A stretch of 64,000 nt of DNA from Paragyromitra xinjiangensis. Taxonomy: Eukaryota > Ascomycota > Pezizomycetes > Pezizales > Discinaceae. Under the pieces are notes generated by a model. That model saw only the letters and a program-made list of their open reading frames with translations. It ran no database searches and was not told the origin of the DNA. A program made the translations under genes and the position numbers. Below, in pieces: positions 27,598-38,210 of the stretch (positions within the stretch are counted from its first letter, which is position 1; every line of letters starts with the position of its first letter). The DNA is taken from NCBI GenBank assembly GCA_038503065.1, contig JBCAMK010000001.1, forward strand, positions 248,001 to 312,000, written 5' to 3'.

Positions 27598-29873
27598 GTG
27601 GGTGTTCGGGGATATGAAAATTAGTAATTTTTTTTTTTTCTTCCTTTTTCTCCTTTTTGGGGCCAGGTGGTGTTTCGGTGGAGTTCAGGTAGCGGAGGAC
27701 GGAGAATAGATACATATTTGGAGAAAGGTTTGGTTTGGTCGGAGACATAGGGTGAGCGTTTATGGACTGTTATTTGGCATTTCTTAGGTTACTGGATTAG
27801 GGGTTACCTACAAAACGAGCGAACACCCTCGTTGATTCGGTATTTAAATTTGATTATAGCTATTGGTTACGGGTTGCAGCTCTGCCATGTAATCTTGCCT
27901 TGCTACCAATCGCTAAAATTCATTTGTAATTACAACGCTCCTGCAATACATGCAACCAAGCTCTTCTACGAACACAAAGGCCTACGATTGTGGGGAGAAC
28001 GGAGAAAACGTACTTTAGGGAGAAAATATGTGGAATGAGGAGGACCAGAACCTCAAACTGAACACAAGGTATTGCATCGCACCCGTAAGTTTTGGTTAAT
28101 GCATAACATTCCCAATACCAAGATGGCCCTATCAAACTGTTTGATCTGTTCACAGGACCAGTGAAACGCGTAAACGAAGCAAAACGCACTATTATATGAG
28201 TGACATTCTATGACTTAAACCCACGCCCTTAATTGATACAAGTATTGCGACTTCAAAAACCCAGAATTACCTTCACGGCTGACCCAATACAATTTGACCC
28301 TCCAGCGCAGATTTTAGGTCCTTGAATCAGCTGAGGAAATTTTTGGCCTCTGTTCAAGAACCCAAAAGCTAAATTCTATCTCTTGCCCCGCCTCCCATGA
28401 TCAATCACATGTACAGTCGTGTTCAGAAAGTCCTAGCACCCTACAACTTATTGATAGCCATAACCACATGTAGATAGTCGTAAACCAAGCCAGAGAACAG
28501 TAAATAAAAAGAGAGGCAAATGATGACCTGCCAAATAGCATCGAACCATTTTGTATAGCAATCATCTACAGAGGTTACAGCCCCAACCCGCTGGCAGTCT
28601 TGTTCAGTAGAGAGAAAAGTGCCAAGACTTTGCGAACGGGTCTGCAGTATCACACTGAAGCAAGAAATTAGACATACATGTATGTAATGCCTCTAAACCT
28701 ATCTCAATCTATTAACGACGAGAGTCGCCCCCCAATTAATTGAATTCTCTCTGCCTCTAGGCCCCACACCTTACAACAGATAGTTAATACCGACTACCGA
28801 GTGATATACTGTGCCTAGATAACATTTAAAAAAAATCAAAAAAAGGTCGCAATCAGGCTTCCCTGCGAACCTTAAACCCAGTGCGTGAAAAAATAACCCA
28901 TCTTCCCTGTGAGGGGATCGAATCTACGCTCCCCCGGCCCCTCTAGGCGACACAGTAGCCATTAGGCTCCATAGCTGATGATATTATAGCTCCAGGAAAG
29001 CTCTTATCGCACATTTTAGGCTTAGCTTTACTCTTCCGTACCCTTCTATGGCGCGCTGATAAGATTGATCAGTTATACTATGCGCTATCACACGGGTGTT
29101 GGTAGGAGGGAGTAGGATTTGGCAGCAAAGGTACATTAATTCATGATGACTCTTTCTCTCTAACCTATGAAGCTTTGTTCTCCTCCTCGTCTACATCTAA
29201 CATACCAATGGACCTGTATTCCGCACAGGGCTCCTCCATACATCCCTTCAAACCAGACTGTATCCCCGAAATGATTTAGTCGCCCCAAATCAACTTGCTG
29301 TCAACACACCGTAAGGTAACCCACAAGGATATCCCCAACGCGAGACCTGAAACGCTAGCATAGAATCATACGTTATTTTGCAGCTCATCAAACCAACTGC
29401 CCGACGTGATACTCTACCGTATTTGTCGCCAGTCTAGATTTTGAAACGATCCACAAGCGCCTTTGATAAGGCTGCTACAGGGTCAAGCCATAACAGCGCA
29501 TACTAAGCGCTTCGGCGCCTGCAAGACCCTTCCCAACACTAGTCCCCAAATGAAATCTATCAATATACATTATAAGATCTTGATACTGATCCAAGCTTGT
29601 AGATAAGCCTTCCTAAGCCCAACAAGCCATACGGGATCACCCATGACGATCAGTGCGCAAACGGGATTTTGTTGATCTCCCAGTCTAACAGAGATATACC
29701 GATCTGCCACGGTACGGGGTGACTATCTTGGCTCTGTCTAAGGCCTACACGAATTTCTTGAGAGCGTTTCCGAGTTTAAAGATCAAATAAACCTATAGTT
29801 ACCTTTTAGCTAGGAATCACATGAGCCTTGGCGCCAAGATATGCGGGCTGGGCATGAGAAGGTGCTCCCAGAA
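27598..29873. other. Gene-poor stretch with a tRNA-like relic
   Basis: No protein-coding gene is supported. The minus-strand frames at 27920-28189 and 28441-28653 are short; the second has one hydrophobic segment. A tRNA-like relic lies at about 28893-28988 and is listed separately. A TACATGTA palindrome is at 28675. Confidence 0.45.
28893..28988 (-). pseudogene. tRNA-like relic, possibly from tRNA-Arg
   Basis: Read on the minus strand, the segment contains an A-box-like GAGCCTAATGGCTACTGTG. This resembles the D-arm of fungal tRNA-Arg genes. About 45 bases later comes a B-box-like GTAGATTCGATCCCC. The T-stem and acceptor stem do not pair properly, so it should not make a functional tRNA. It may be a decayed tRNA gene or the head of a tRNA-derived SINE. 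I saw no second copy, but did not search exhaustively. Confidence 0.3.
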
Positions 29874-30343
29874 TTAAATCCTAGAATCAAGAAATATAAG
29901 CGTGCGAGAAGCTGCTAGTAGCAGCGGGCCGACGCCAACAATCTTAAGGGTTAGTTCTCTTGTGCGTTTTAAATACCAATAGGGATAGCCCGGCAATTCT
30001 GAGAAAGGTAGCTGATCTCGACGTCTCTGGAAACCATTTTTTGGCACCGCAGTTAGTCTCTGCCCCTTACCTCCCGCAGGTAATTCTATTTCAACAATGG
30101 TATTGTGAGGAATAAATAAGAAGGGAAATATATGAAATTGCCGGCCGATATAATCTTTAATCAAACACGCTGAGTTTGGTTGAGAACTTGCTCATATGCT
30201 GTTAAGCCGTCAAAGTCAACTAAATACGAACCGAGTAACAAAAGCAAATAATTAGTCGCAAAACATAGCATGTAGCCAGGGTCTAATATATGTGGGAAGC
30301 CTCTGTCGAGAGGAATAGGAGGTGTGTTTTGGTATGGTTGCAT
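29874..30343 (-). CDS. Hypothetical protein, two-exon model
   Basis: Two overlapping open frames in different phases can be joined by an intron. Exon 1 is 30232-30343 and exon 2 is 29874-30190, giving 142 residues. The intron (42 nt) begins GTTCGT, the same unusual donor as in GAPDH, MIA40 and THI80. It has a CTTAAC branch-like site and ends in GAG. The predicted protein starts MQPYQNTPPIPLDRG, has a short Leu-rich stretch (YLLLLL), then a mixed, fairly basic region (FQRRRDQLPFSELPGYPYWYLK). No family is recognised. The intron is short, so a frameshifted relic is an alternative explanation. Confidence 0.3.
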
Positions 30344-31116
30344 CCAGCTATCCGACGTCTTTACAAACGTCTAGACGTTTTTGCTTAGACATCCAAACAC
30401 AACTCTTATGAAGCGAGTGTCATCCACGATGGGCATTCCTGCCAACATTCTGTCGGCTTGTAGACTCGGTAGTAATAGATCTCATTTGCCGAGACCCAGT
30501 TCGAGCTAAGACAAATTTCTCCGCATGTTTGCTTTGTCCTGACACAATATGTATATTGTTGATATTTTTCGTGTGATATTCATTGGATCAGAACGTCCGA
30601 ACCAGCAACATAGAGTATTGATGCCGTGGTCACACTTTTCTCGAACCGAAGAAGGTTGAAAGGCCTATATATATCATTAGCACATGCAGTCAGTTCGATT
30701 TCTCCGGTCAGTATCAATAATCTCCAAAATGCAAGAAACACCTGTCTAGATTCGTATGGGATACGAAGTAACGCAACTAAGCTCGAGTTTATGTATATAT
30801 CGTGAGATTTCCTATGTCGAGTAGGAGAGGCTAGAACTGTCAAAACGAGTTGTTGTTCATGACTGATCGTTCGACCGGATGATACCGCGTGACAATTTGA
30901 ACCCGAACACTTGTTTACGCCCTATTCGCACGTTGGTCCACACTCCTCGGAATAACGGTGCCGGTGTCTTCAATGTCTCAAAAAATGAGTTACGTAGCAG
31001 CGCGCCCTTTTTCGATGTTTAGCCCTAACAGGCCAGAGAAAAATCATCAGACGTCTCATTCCGGTTTCCGAAGGTCGGAAAGAAGACGCAAAAGTAGTCG
31101 TCAGTTTTTTTTAAGA
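30344..31116. other. Intergenic region
   Basis: Nothing firm is visible. A minus-strand open frame (30580-30843, 87 residues) lies upstream of the tentative 29874-30343 gene and could belong to it, but I found no consistent splice junction. Confidence 0.4.
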
Positions 31117-31908
31117 TTACTCTTCTACTAGGGAACTACCTACGATGAGTGAAGCCGAGACACCCGATGACGACGCATGTAAGTAACGGTAAGTTCCCGA
31201 GACATTCGCTTCCAGTGGTATGGTATCAGTGCTTGATCCACTTCGACTGCTACGGGATGGCTGAAATGACCCGCGGCCATCATTCTGCTCCCGCGTCTGG
31301 AATATGCAAATATGCGATTGAGTTGGAACTTTAAGGCTTGAACAAGCATCCGTGAGACAGTCGGTAGGAAATCTCCCGCTTCGGTGCATTAATGGTATGA
31401 GATTGCCGGAGAACTCACGATTGTGGCGTGACTTACAAAGAGGAGGATGTGGAGGGTTAGATATCGGTCATCGGTGCATTGGTTATCGCCTGCTAGCATG
31501 ATTATGGTTCGCGGGTGTGGGTAGTCCTCTATATGCTTGTTTAATACGAAGAAACCCCAGGCGTCGCCAAGTATGAGTTCGGTTTGATCGCTCTCCTGAG
31601 ACGACTTTGCTGGGTTGAAGAATTCTTCTTCTCGGGTATGAGTGAGAAGATATGAAGATAACAGGAAAGGTCTGTCGAGTTCCGGGGCTGGTAAAACATG
31701 GGATTTACATGGGGATCTTGGGTCGAGTAGTTCGAGACGAGAAAAGTAGTTGGTAAAGCAGAGGAGAAAAGGCTGTTGGAACTTGGTGCTCTTTGAGTCG
31801 TGTTACAGCAGGCCTAACCTGAGGAGTTTTGTGTTTCGACGTGTAGTCAGCGTTGGGCGATTCCATGGACATGGATTGGTGGTTTGATGCCCCAAAGCCC
31901 GGCTCCAA
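31117..31908 (-). CDS. Hypothetical protein, three-exon model
   Basis: Exons 31819-31908, 31437-31772 and 31117-31296 join with both introns in phase 0, giving 201 residues. Intron 1 (46 nt) runs GTTAGG to CAACAG, and intron 2 has a consensus GTAAGT donor. The middle exon has no in-frame ATG at its start, so it is easily overlooked. It encodes an ordered-looking stretch (TELILGDAWGFFVLNKHIED, then RTIIMLAGDNQCTDDRYLTL). The first and last exons are Ser/Thr-rich. I recognise no family. The acidic GDAWGF and MLAGDNQCTDD patches and phase consistency argue for a real protein. The 3' exon is the least certain part. Confidence 0.45.
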
Positions 31909-32710
31909 TTGGCATATATGTTGTAGTTATTAGTAAGAGATAGCCAATGCAATTGATATATGGTTTCACGTGGGGCTGGCATGATATAACATGAGGTTAT
32001 ATGTAGCTTCATTCTTTTTTTCTCTTTGCTAAACGAAATTGGCCGCTGTCATTAAAGTACTGGAGTAAGCGTGCCCAGAAGACGGGCTGGCCGCGGGTTC
32101 GATATTAAAAATGTTGCAGCGTGCATACTTGGTATGACGGACATCGCCGTAACGTAAGTGGAAGGAGAGAGGATCAACGAGTAACCAATACTACGATTCT
32201 GTAATGCTCTTAAATTAAAAGGATTCGATTCGTGGATATCATAAAGGAGTGGCTAGCTGGCTAGCTGGGTAGATACATGTAGATTCTGTCAAAAGGCTTG
32301 ATTTCCGCGTGGGGCTTCTCTATCCCAGGTTTGGAGTTGAACTTCCTCGGATGCTCTGGTTCTCATGCTGCCAAGCTCGTATTTCCTAATGCAGATAAAA
32401 AGTGAGCCGCAGCTGGACCCCTGTTGCCACATTCAGCGGATCGCACTTCGCATCAGGCTCAGATTTTCAGGGACGAGGCACAAACTTTGGGGAACCGAGC
32501 ACGCGCTAACCGAATTAGGGAAAGCGCACGTTTTACTTGCGTATCAGGTCGGGGCGACCAGTGAAACCACCAGTGCAACGACATCGGTTTGACAGGTGCT
32601 TTTCTTCCTAGAACAAAGAACTCGGGAGGAAGGAGATTCAAATGCGATAAGGTTTGGAAGGGAGAAAAGAACATGGGGATTGAATTCAAAACAACGATGT
32701 TCACGGATGT
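31909..32710. other. Intergenic region
   Basis: This is spacer between two tentative minus-strand genes. It holds GGCTAGCT direct repeats at about 32251-32268 and a TACATGTA palindrome at 32274. Open frames on both strands at 32365-32704 overlap each other and are unsupported. Confidence 0.45.
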
Positions 32711-33184
32711 TTAATCGTGCCCTTTCGTGATGTTTGCACCTGCGGTTGATGCCCCTGAAATGCTTAGAGTATCCGAGGCGGCCAGCATCCCGAGACGCAC
32801 ATTCTTGGCAAACGACTCATCGATTGGCTTTCGGAGAATATTCAAGTGATTGGCTTTGTCGCCACCCTTTGTAGAATCAACCACACTGGTTCCAGGCGCT
32901 CGAAATTTGGGAACACTCAGCTGTTCATGTTCACCAACAATCATTGGTGGGATATAACTGGACATGTGTTGCTCATCTGCTCATGTTCTTAGTACGATTA
33001 GGTATCTCAATACTCACAACAGTAGCTAGCCCTCGTATAAGTTCCAGCTTGCGCGCGGTCTGGTAACAACGAGTAACGCAGAAAAGGTACCCCTCTGCAG
33101 GTATAAGCGAACCAGGGAGAGATACAGGACAGAAACACCACAACCTCCAGCTACTTCCTGTTCAGAGTGACCATCTCCTGGCAT
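32711..33184 (-). CDS. Small hypothetical protein, three-exon model
   Basis: The 3' exon (32711-32971) and middle exon (33018-33092) are well supported. The intron between them has a GTGAGT donor, a textbook TACTAAG branch site and matching phase 0. The middle exon reads YLFCVTRCYQTARKLELIRG, and the 3' exon reads SSYIPPMIVGEHEQLSVP and ends NITKGHD. The first exon (33155-33184, MPGDGHSEQE) is a guess that closes in frame; together they give 121 residues. No family is recognised. The 3' exon has even, coding-like composition. The gene is divergent from the membrane-protein gene at 34337, so the two may share control DNA. Confidence 0.42.
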
Positions 33185-34336
33185 CTCGAGATTTACTCAG
33201 AACGGGTTTCTTCGTGTCACATTAGACAAGCCCCTCCAAACACTTTGACCCTCATATCTCCCTTTCACTTCCTTCTTCTATCATCTGCCAACCGGTTTCG
33301 CTCCTTTCCCCTTCTCTTCTTTTTCTTCTTGCCGTGTGCATCTATTTCTTCAATTCATTTTTAATATCGAAAGGGAAACGAAGGAAAAGTTCGACTCGGC
33401 AGGAACCGCCTATTATCTTTCTTTCTTTTTTCTGTTCCTAATCCTCATCTAGGTGGCTGTGGAACGTTTTTCGATTTTTCCTTTTTTTCCCGTTTTGCAG
33501 CAAGATCTGGCGCCCAGCGAATCGATTTCTGTTGGTACCCCTCTGGCGGAACGCATCATTCTCTCCCCTTGCAGTGGCAGCAACCGCCTTTTTCTATTCA
33601 AACCCACCCTCTCCCTCTTTTCTCTCCCTCTCACATACTTTCGTTCTTATTCTCATTTTTTCATTCTCTTTTTTTCATTCTCTTTTATATTTTATATTTT
33701 CTGGTTTTCTCTGTCCTCGCGATAGTAAAACTAGTCCATTCTTTTCTGTCCCGCTTCGCTCAACCCTCATCTCCGCCCGTCTCTTTCAGCGCCGGCGCTG
33801 CGTTTTTCCGGTCGGCTTCTCCGTCCCAAAAGAGATACATACCCATCCCATTCTCCCCATCGTTACCACTCCCGGCAAGGGACACGCTCTGCGCATCCTA
33901 CATTTTAGGACCAACGCAACGGGTTAGCAGGCCTACGTGTGTGCTCGTCTGTGTGTTTCTATTTTCTACACACTCCACCGTAAGTAAATACCCAAGCACC
34001 TCCATCCCAACGTCTTTGCTCTTTCCCCATATTTGCATAGACACTTGTATAATTACGAAACCACTCATAAAAGTGGCTCAGAAATCATTTTTTTCATTCT
34101 TTTTTTCTTTTTCGGTTGTTTCTGCAACTAGAAGCGTTGCCATTGAACTGGAAACTAACACCTGCATCACTGCCTTTTATTTGTGGCGCTTGGAAACATA
34201 CTCTATAGACTTTTTTTATTCGTCATAATAATTACCCAGTGGTCTTTGAGAGATTACTCATCTTTCATTGAATATCTACGACTATCACGGTTATTTTTTA
34301 TCGACGAATTTCTTTACGCCAACGAAAATATTAACG
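33185..34336. other. Promoter and long pyrimidine-rich leader of the 34337 gene
   Basis: Strongly C/T-rich tracts run from about 33229 to 33720. A possible 5' UTR intron extends from GTAAGT at 33970 to a TAG acceptor near 34130. Open frames through this region (33453-34228) are Ser/Phe/Leu/Pro-rich products of pyrimidine runs and are not accepted as genes. Confidence 0.5.
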
Positions 34337-35408
34337 ATGCAGTGCACCGTTCTTTCATATCTCCTGCTCACGTTGGCGGCGCTGTGCACCGTTTCATTTG
34401 CCCATGCAACACCCGATGCAATGGTCATCGTACCATCGACTATCAAGGCAACAGAACATTGGCATGGGTTATTGCGAAGGGAGCTTCATAGGATGGCTGA
34501 GAGGCGGCAATCCGCTGGGGCAAGGAACGAAACAGCAATTGAGCAACTCGACCTGCAGGCTTGGGCGAAGGAGACAACACAGAAGTGCATTGAACAGTTG
34601 AAAAATGTCACCAAGGCGTCGAATCCATCTGGAATCGCTGTTTGTTATAATTTGCCGTTTCTGAGCACAGACTCTGGGGTTTTCGCGGCGGATCTAAGGC
34701 TATATCAGGTTTCGGCACCACAAGGGGACTGGGCGTCGATTGGAGGAAACATTGATGTCTCGCTCATGTATAATGGGGCAGCAGTACAATTAAGGAATGA
34801 GTCTGCCGAGGAAGCTGCCGCAACGCAGCAGGCATCTGCCAGCACGGACGGCCCTCAGAAAGTTCAAGAATTCCATTTCATCGGCCAGATTGATCGTCTG
34901 CTGCTGCAGACCGATAAAACTGAGTACATCCCCCCTGAACCTTGATTTTTTTGTTTGATTTCATCTAACGTGACTTTTTGGCAGTGAACAACTCAAGACT
35001 CTGCTCACGCCCAACATCACCCTTATCGCTACGAACTCGACCGGACAGCAACTAATGACGGTTCTTGCTACCAATGAAGCCACCTTCGTCAACGGAGTAT
35101 TCTCCGATCTCGTCGCCTCTGAAGCACAGAACTCGACTGCTGCTGCCGCTGCATCTGCTGCACCGTTCAAGCTTCCAGGGACTCGGATTGAGATTGTTCC
35201 CATTGGTCTCTACTTCTACTCAACCTACCTAGGCTTGGCTCTTCTCATCTTCGGCTACGGTAAGATACCATTCGTTTCCATCTCTTCGTCTTGAATATCT
35301 TGACTGACTTTATGTGGCATAGGTACTTTCGAACGTCAACGATTCCGAGAACAGTACCGTAAGCGTATGGCACAGCAGGGTGCCTTTGGTGGCAGTCGTG
35401 CGATATAA
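34337..35408 (+). CDS. Conserved fungal type I membrane protein (Psg1-like?)
   Basis: Exons 34337-34923, 34985-35259 and 35323-35408 encode 315 residues. The N-terminus is a clear signal peptide (MQCTVLSYLLLTLAALCTVSFAHA). The lumenal domain contains KASNPSGIAVCYNLPFLSTD and DLRLYQVSAPQGDW, plus several N-glycosylation sequons (NET, NVT, NES, NIT, NST). One transmembrane helix follows (GLYFYSTYLGLALLIFGYG), then a short basic tail, FERQRFREQYRKRMAQQG. This organisation resembles the yeast Psg1 (YKL077W) family, which helps stabilise the plasma-membrane ATPase in the Golgi. That assignment is from memory of the architecture and is tentative. All splice phases close. Confidence 0.8.
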
Positions 35409-37760
35409 AGCTCCTCATCTATTCGGCCATTCAATAAGGAGTCATAATATCGAGCCATCTACTTCTTCTTTGTTTAATATATATATACTTATACCTTTTT
35501 ACTTCTTTGGTCGATCTGCGAGCGAGCAGGAGTGTCTGTCCATATGTTTTGTGTCATGCATTAGGTCTTTTTTTTGTGGATAAATGAATGTTGGAAAGGA
35601 GAACACTGGAGTTTATACGGGCATTTTAGGTGGGATAATACTTTTTTGGCTTTTGGGTAGGGGGAACCATTTGGCTTTGTACATGCATAACCCTTTTTCA
35701 TTCTCCTTGTTGGGTTGCGTTTAGGGGGGATCAATTCCTTTACATTTTACGGTATTGCAGTATATGCATCACATACCCTCCTCGTCCCTACCTCCTGCCT
35801 CTTTGTCTAAGAAGCTCCTTCTACTTTCCTTCCTCCCACTTCTTTTACATGATTCAGACACTTTTCGCTCTGCTTCGTTCTTTCAGTGGACACAATTGAA
35901 AGGCTGATCGCCCTTTGTTACGTGAAAGGGTTGAGAGAATATTTCTTATTTGTATCTTTCATTCTACTTGTATATTCCCTTTTTGGTTATGTATTTTGTC
36001 CATCTGGTTTATAAAATCATCTTTCCTTTGTTGTATTTCGGTTTTTGGATTTTTGGGGGGGATTTTTGGATTGCATTGCGCTGGTTTCTGGGACTTCTCT
36101 ATTTATTTATTTTTTGGGTTTTTAGCTTTTTCGGCTTGTATTTTGTATGCTGAAATTGTTTGATTCGCTTTCTGCTACATATTTTTTTGTTTTGGTGTTT
36201 GTTGTACATTGTCCGCCATGATCGAATCAATAGTTGCATGGTAGCTTCTCAGTTATTCATCACACGTTGAGCCATTGGTTCGTTAACACATAAGTATATC
36301 ACGATATCACAACTCGAAACAGCACTGCTCTGCTGGCCCAACCAAATCCATGGCTCGGTGACATTCCATATCCTGAGCTGATTGTGGTGCTACTTTTCCC
36401 AACACATGTTACCTACCTCACCGCGCATGACTCGTTGATTACCGATACTGAGATTCGGGACTGGTAAGGCTATCCTGAGGCGGGGTCCATCGAGCTAGCA
36501 GTGAGCCGCAAGTACACCCGAAATACTTTCTGCGCTGTCTCTGACGTTGGTTGGGGTGGGGAATTGCATCGTGGTGCTAAATCTGTGGCGGTTAGCTATG
36601 TTCGTACCCGGCTTGGCGTTGTTTGCAAAAGTGGTATGGCGAGATCGTGATCCGGGGTTGATGCTTGTTCGCCGACAAGGATACTCGGGTCAGCGGTACT
36701 GTTGGGATTAGCGAAGAGCAACTCCAATAATAAAACAAGACGGCATCTATTTACCAAGCGCTTATTAAAATTATATATGAATTTACTGTAAATAAGCCGC
36801 CCAGCCTGGAGCATTAAGTATTTTAGCATTTAGCCAATACAGGCTCCAAATCTCTGCATGATCGATGCGAGTGACAACGTGTGACTAGTTTTTGACATCA
36901 TCCTGTGGATGAAGCAACTTCCTCACTATCCGTTTTTAATCTACATTGGTATTTCGTATCGTTTCACTGCCGGTAATTACATTAAACTTCAGGATGAAGA
37001 TATGATGTGGTGGTATTTGAACTTGAACCCACATTCCACTGCCACCTTCCAGGTCTGGGGGAGGGAGGAAGGCGTACTGTTTCAGTGGAGACTCGCACAT
37101 TCCTCAAAGATAATTGAAGATTAAGCATGAAGAAGTCACCGGTATATGGGATCTCGGCTCCATTAGCCCCTCTTACTTTACATAGCTGGAGCCCCCTTAG
37201 GTGTTTGCCGTCATAAGATGAGGGTTATCACTAAGCTCATGATAGAGTTTATGCACTTGATATTTACTACTTTTATCTCTTCCTTATTTTCTGTGGTAAC
37301 ACACGTATGTTTTGCTGTCGTGTTAACAATGCGTGGAGCGGTAGGTGGGAAAGCAAAACTCTAAAGCTCTGGGAAAAAGCTTCCGACACATACAGGAAGT
37401 TCCCTGCAATCTCGTTGCAGTGTGCCTTATTTGTGTATAGATGAGAGGCAGATTGCTGAAAGTGGGTTTCCTGTGTAAACATGCTGCTGCTAGGCGAGCA
37501 ACTTCAAGATATGTACATGCGCTCCTACCTATTTGGGGAGATAAAGGAGATTGTGATCAATGGCCATCCATGCTTGGGAGTCTTATCAACTATCAAAGAA
37601 CTCAATCCCACAGCTTGTCCACATGGCTGGTACTTATGTGAATAGATATCTTCAAGTTTCACACCCTTATCTCCAAAAGAAAAACTATATCTATAACCTC
37701 CTTTGGAATATCTTCCGAACTGCAATTGTGCCACTTACTGGTACCAACTATCGCCATAAG
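35409..37760. other. Gene-poor stretch
   Basis: The first 800 bases are T-rich and include the 3' UTR of the preceding gene. Phe/Leu/Ile-rich frames at 35915-36163 are products of poly-T composition. Nothing else is convincing. Confidence 0.5.
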
Positions 37761-38210
37761 ATGGGTTCATTAAAAACACAAGATTCTCCTGGCACGAGCA
37801 AGACCAAAACTTCCCAAAATCCGCAGTCTACCGTCGTACTTGGGAAGACTATCTATAAAGTAGCAAGTCCAGAGCCATTCATGGATCTGGCATCGCAACG
37901 TCAGTACGTCGGTACCCATCGGGTCGATTCTCCTCGCAGGTGCAAGATACCTACTCCAAGGGTGTTACAGATTGCGGAGGTACCCTGCGAAGGGATTTTA
38001 CTTGAAAAATGTCGAAAGCATTGCCCCGCCACAGCTGGCAGAGGCCTGGCCAATGGCAGATGTTCTATTCAGGGAACTTTGCTTAACAATAATGCCGATA
38101 CTAAGGATGTGAGGACGCTAGATGAAGAATACAAATGCCTGTTCGGGGTACTTATTGAAGCGAAGTGTTTAGGTGATGTTGAGGATGATGGCTGGGAAGT
38201 GGTGAATTGA
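37761..38210 (+). CDS. Hypothetical open frame
   Basis: A 149-residue open frame beginning MGSLKTQDSPGTSK; an in-frame ATG at 37560 would add 67 hydrophobic and basic residues. The composition is polar, with a Lys/Ser/Thr-rich start and several cysteines in the second half (CEGILLEKCRKHC, GRCSIQG, YKCLFGVLIEAKCLG). It ends with an acidic EDDGWEVVN tail. No family is recognised, and no intron or neighbour supports it. It may be a short secreted-type or orphan gene, but no signal peptide is seen, and chance remains possible. Confidence 0.3.
   Translation: MGSLKTQDSPGTSKTKTSQNPQSTVVLGKTIYKVASPEPFMDLASQRQYVGTHRVDSPRRCKIPTPRVLQIAEVPCEGILLEKCRKHCPATAGRGLANGRCSIQGTLLNNNADTKDVRTLDEEYKCLFGVLIEAKCLGDVEDDGWEVVN

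Noticed and set aside
33453..34228. Overlapping plus-strand frames up to 219 codons
   Set aside because: Low-complexity translations of pyrimidine runs in the leader of the 34337 gene; all three frames are open.
35915..36163. Phe/Ile/Leu-rich frames resembling membrane proteins
   Set aside because: Produced by T-rich composition downstream of the 34337 gene; adjacent frames look equally hydrophobic.
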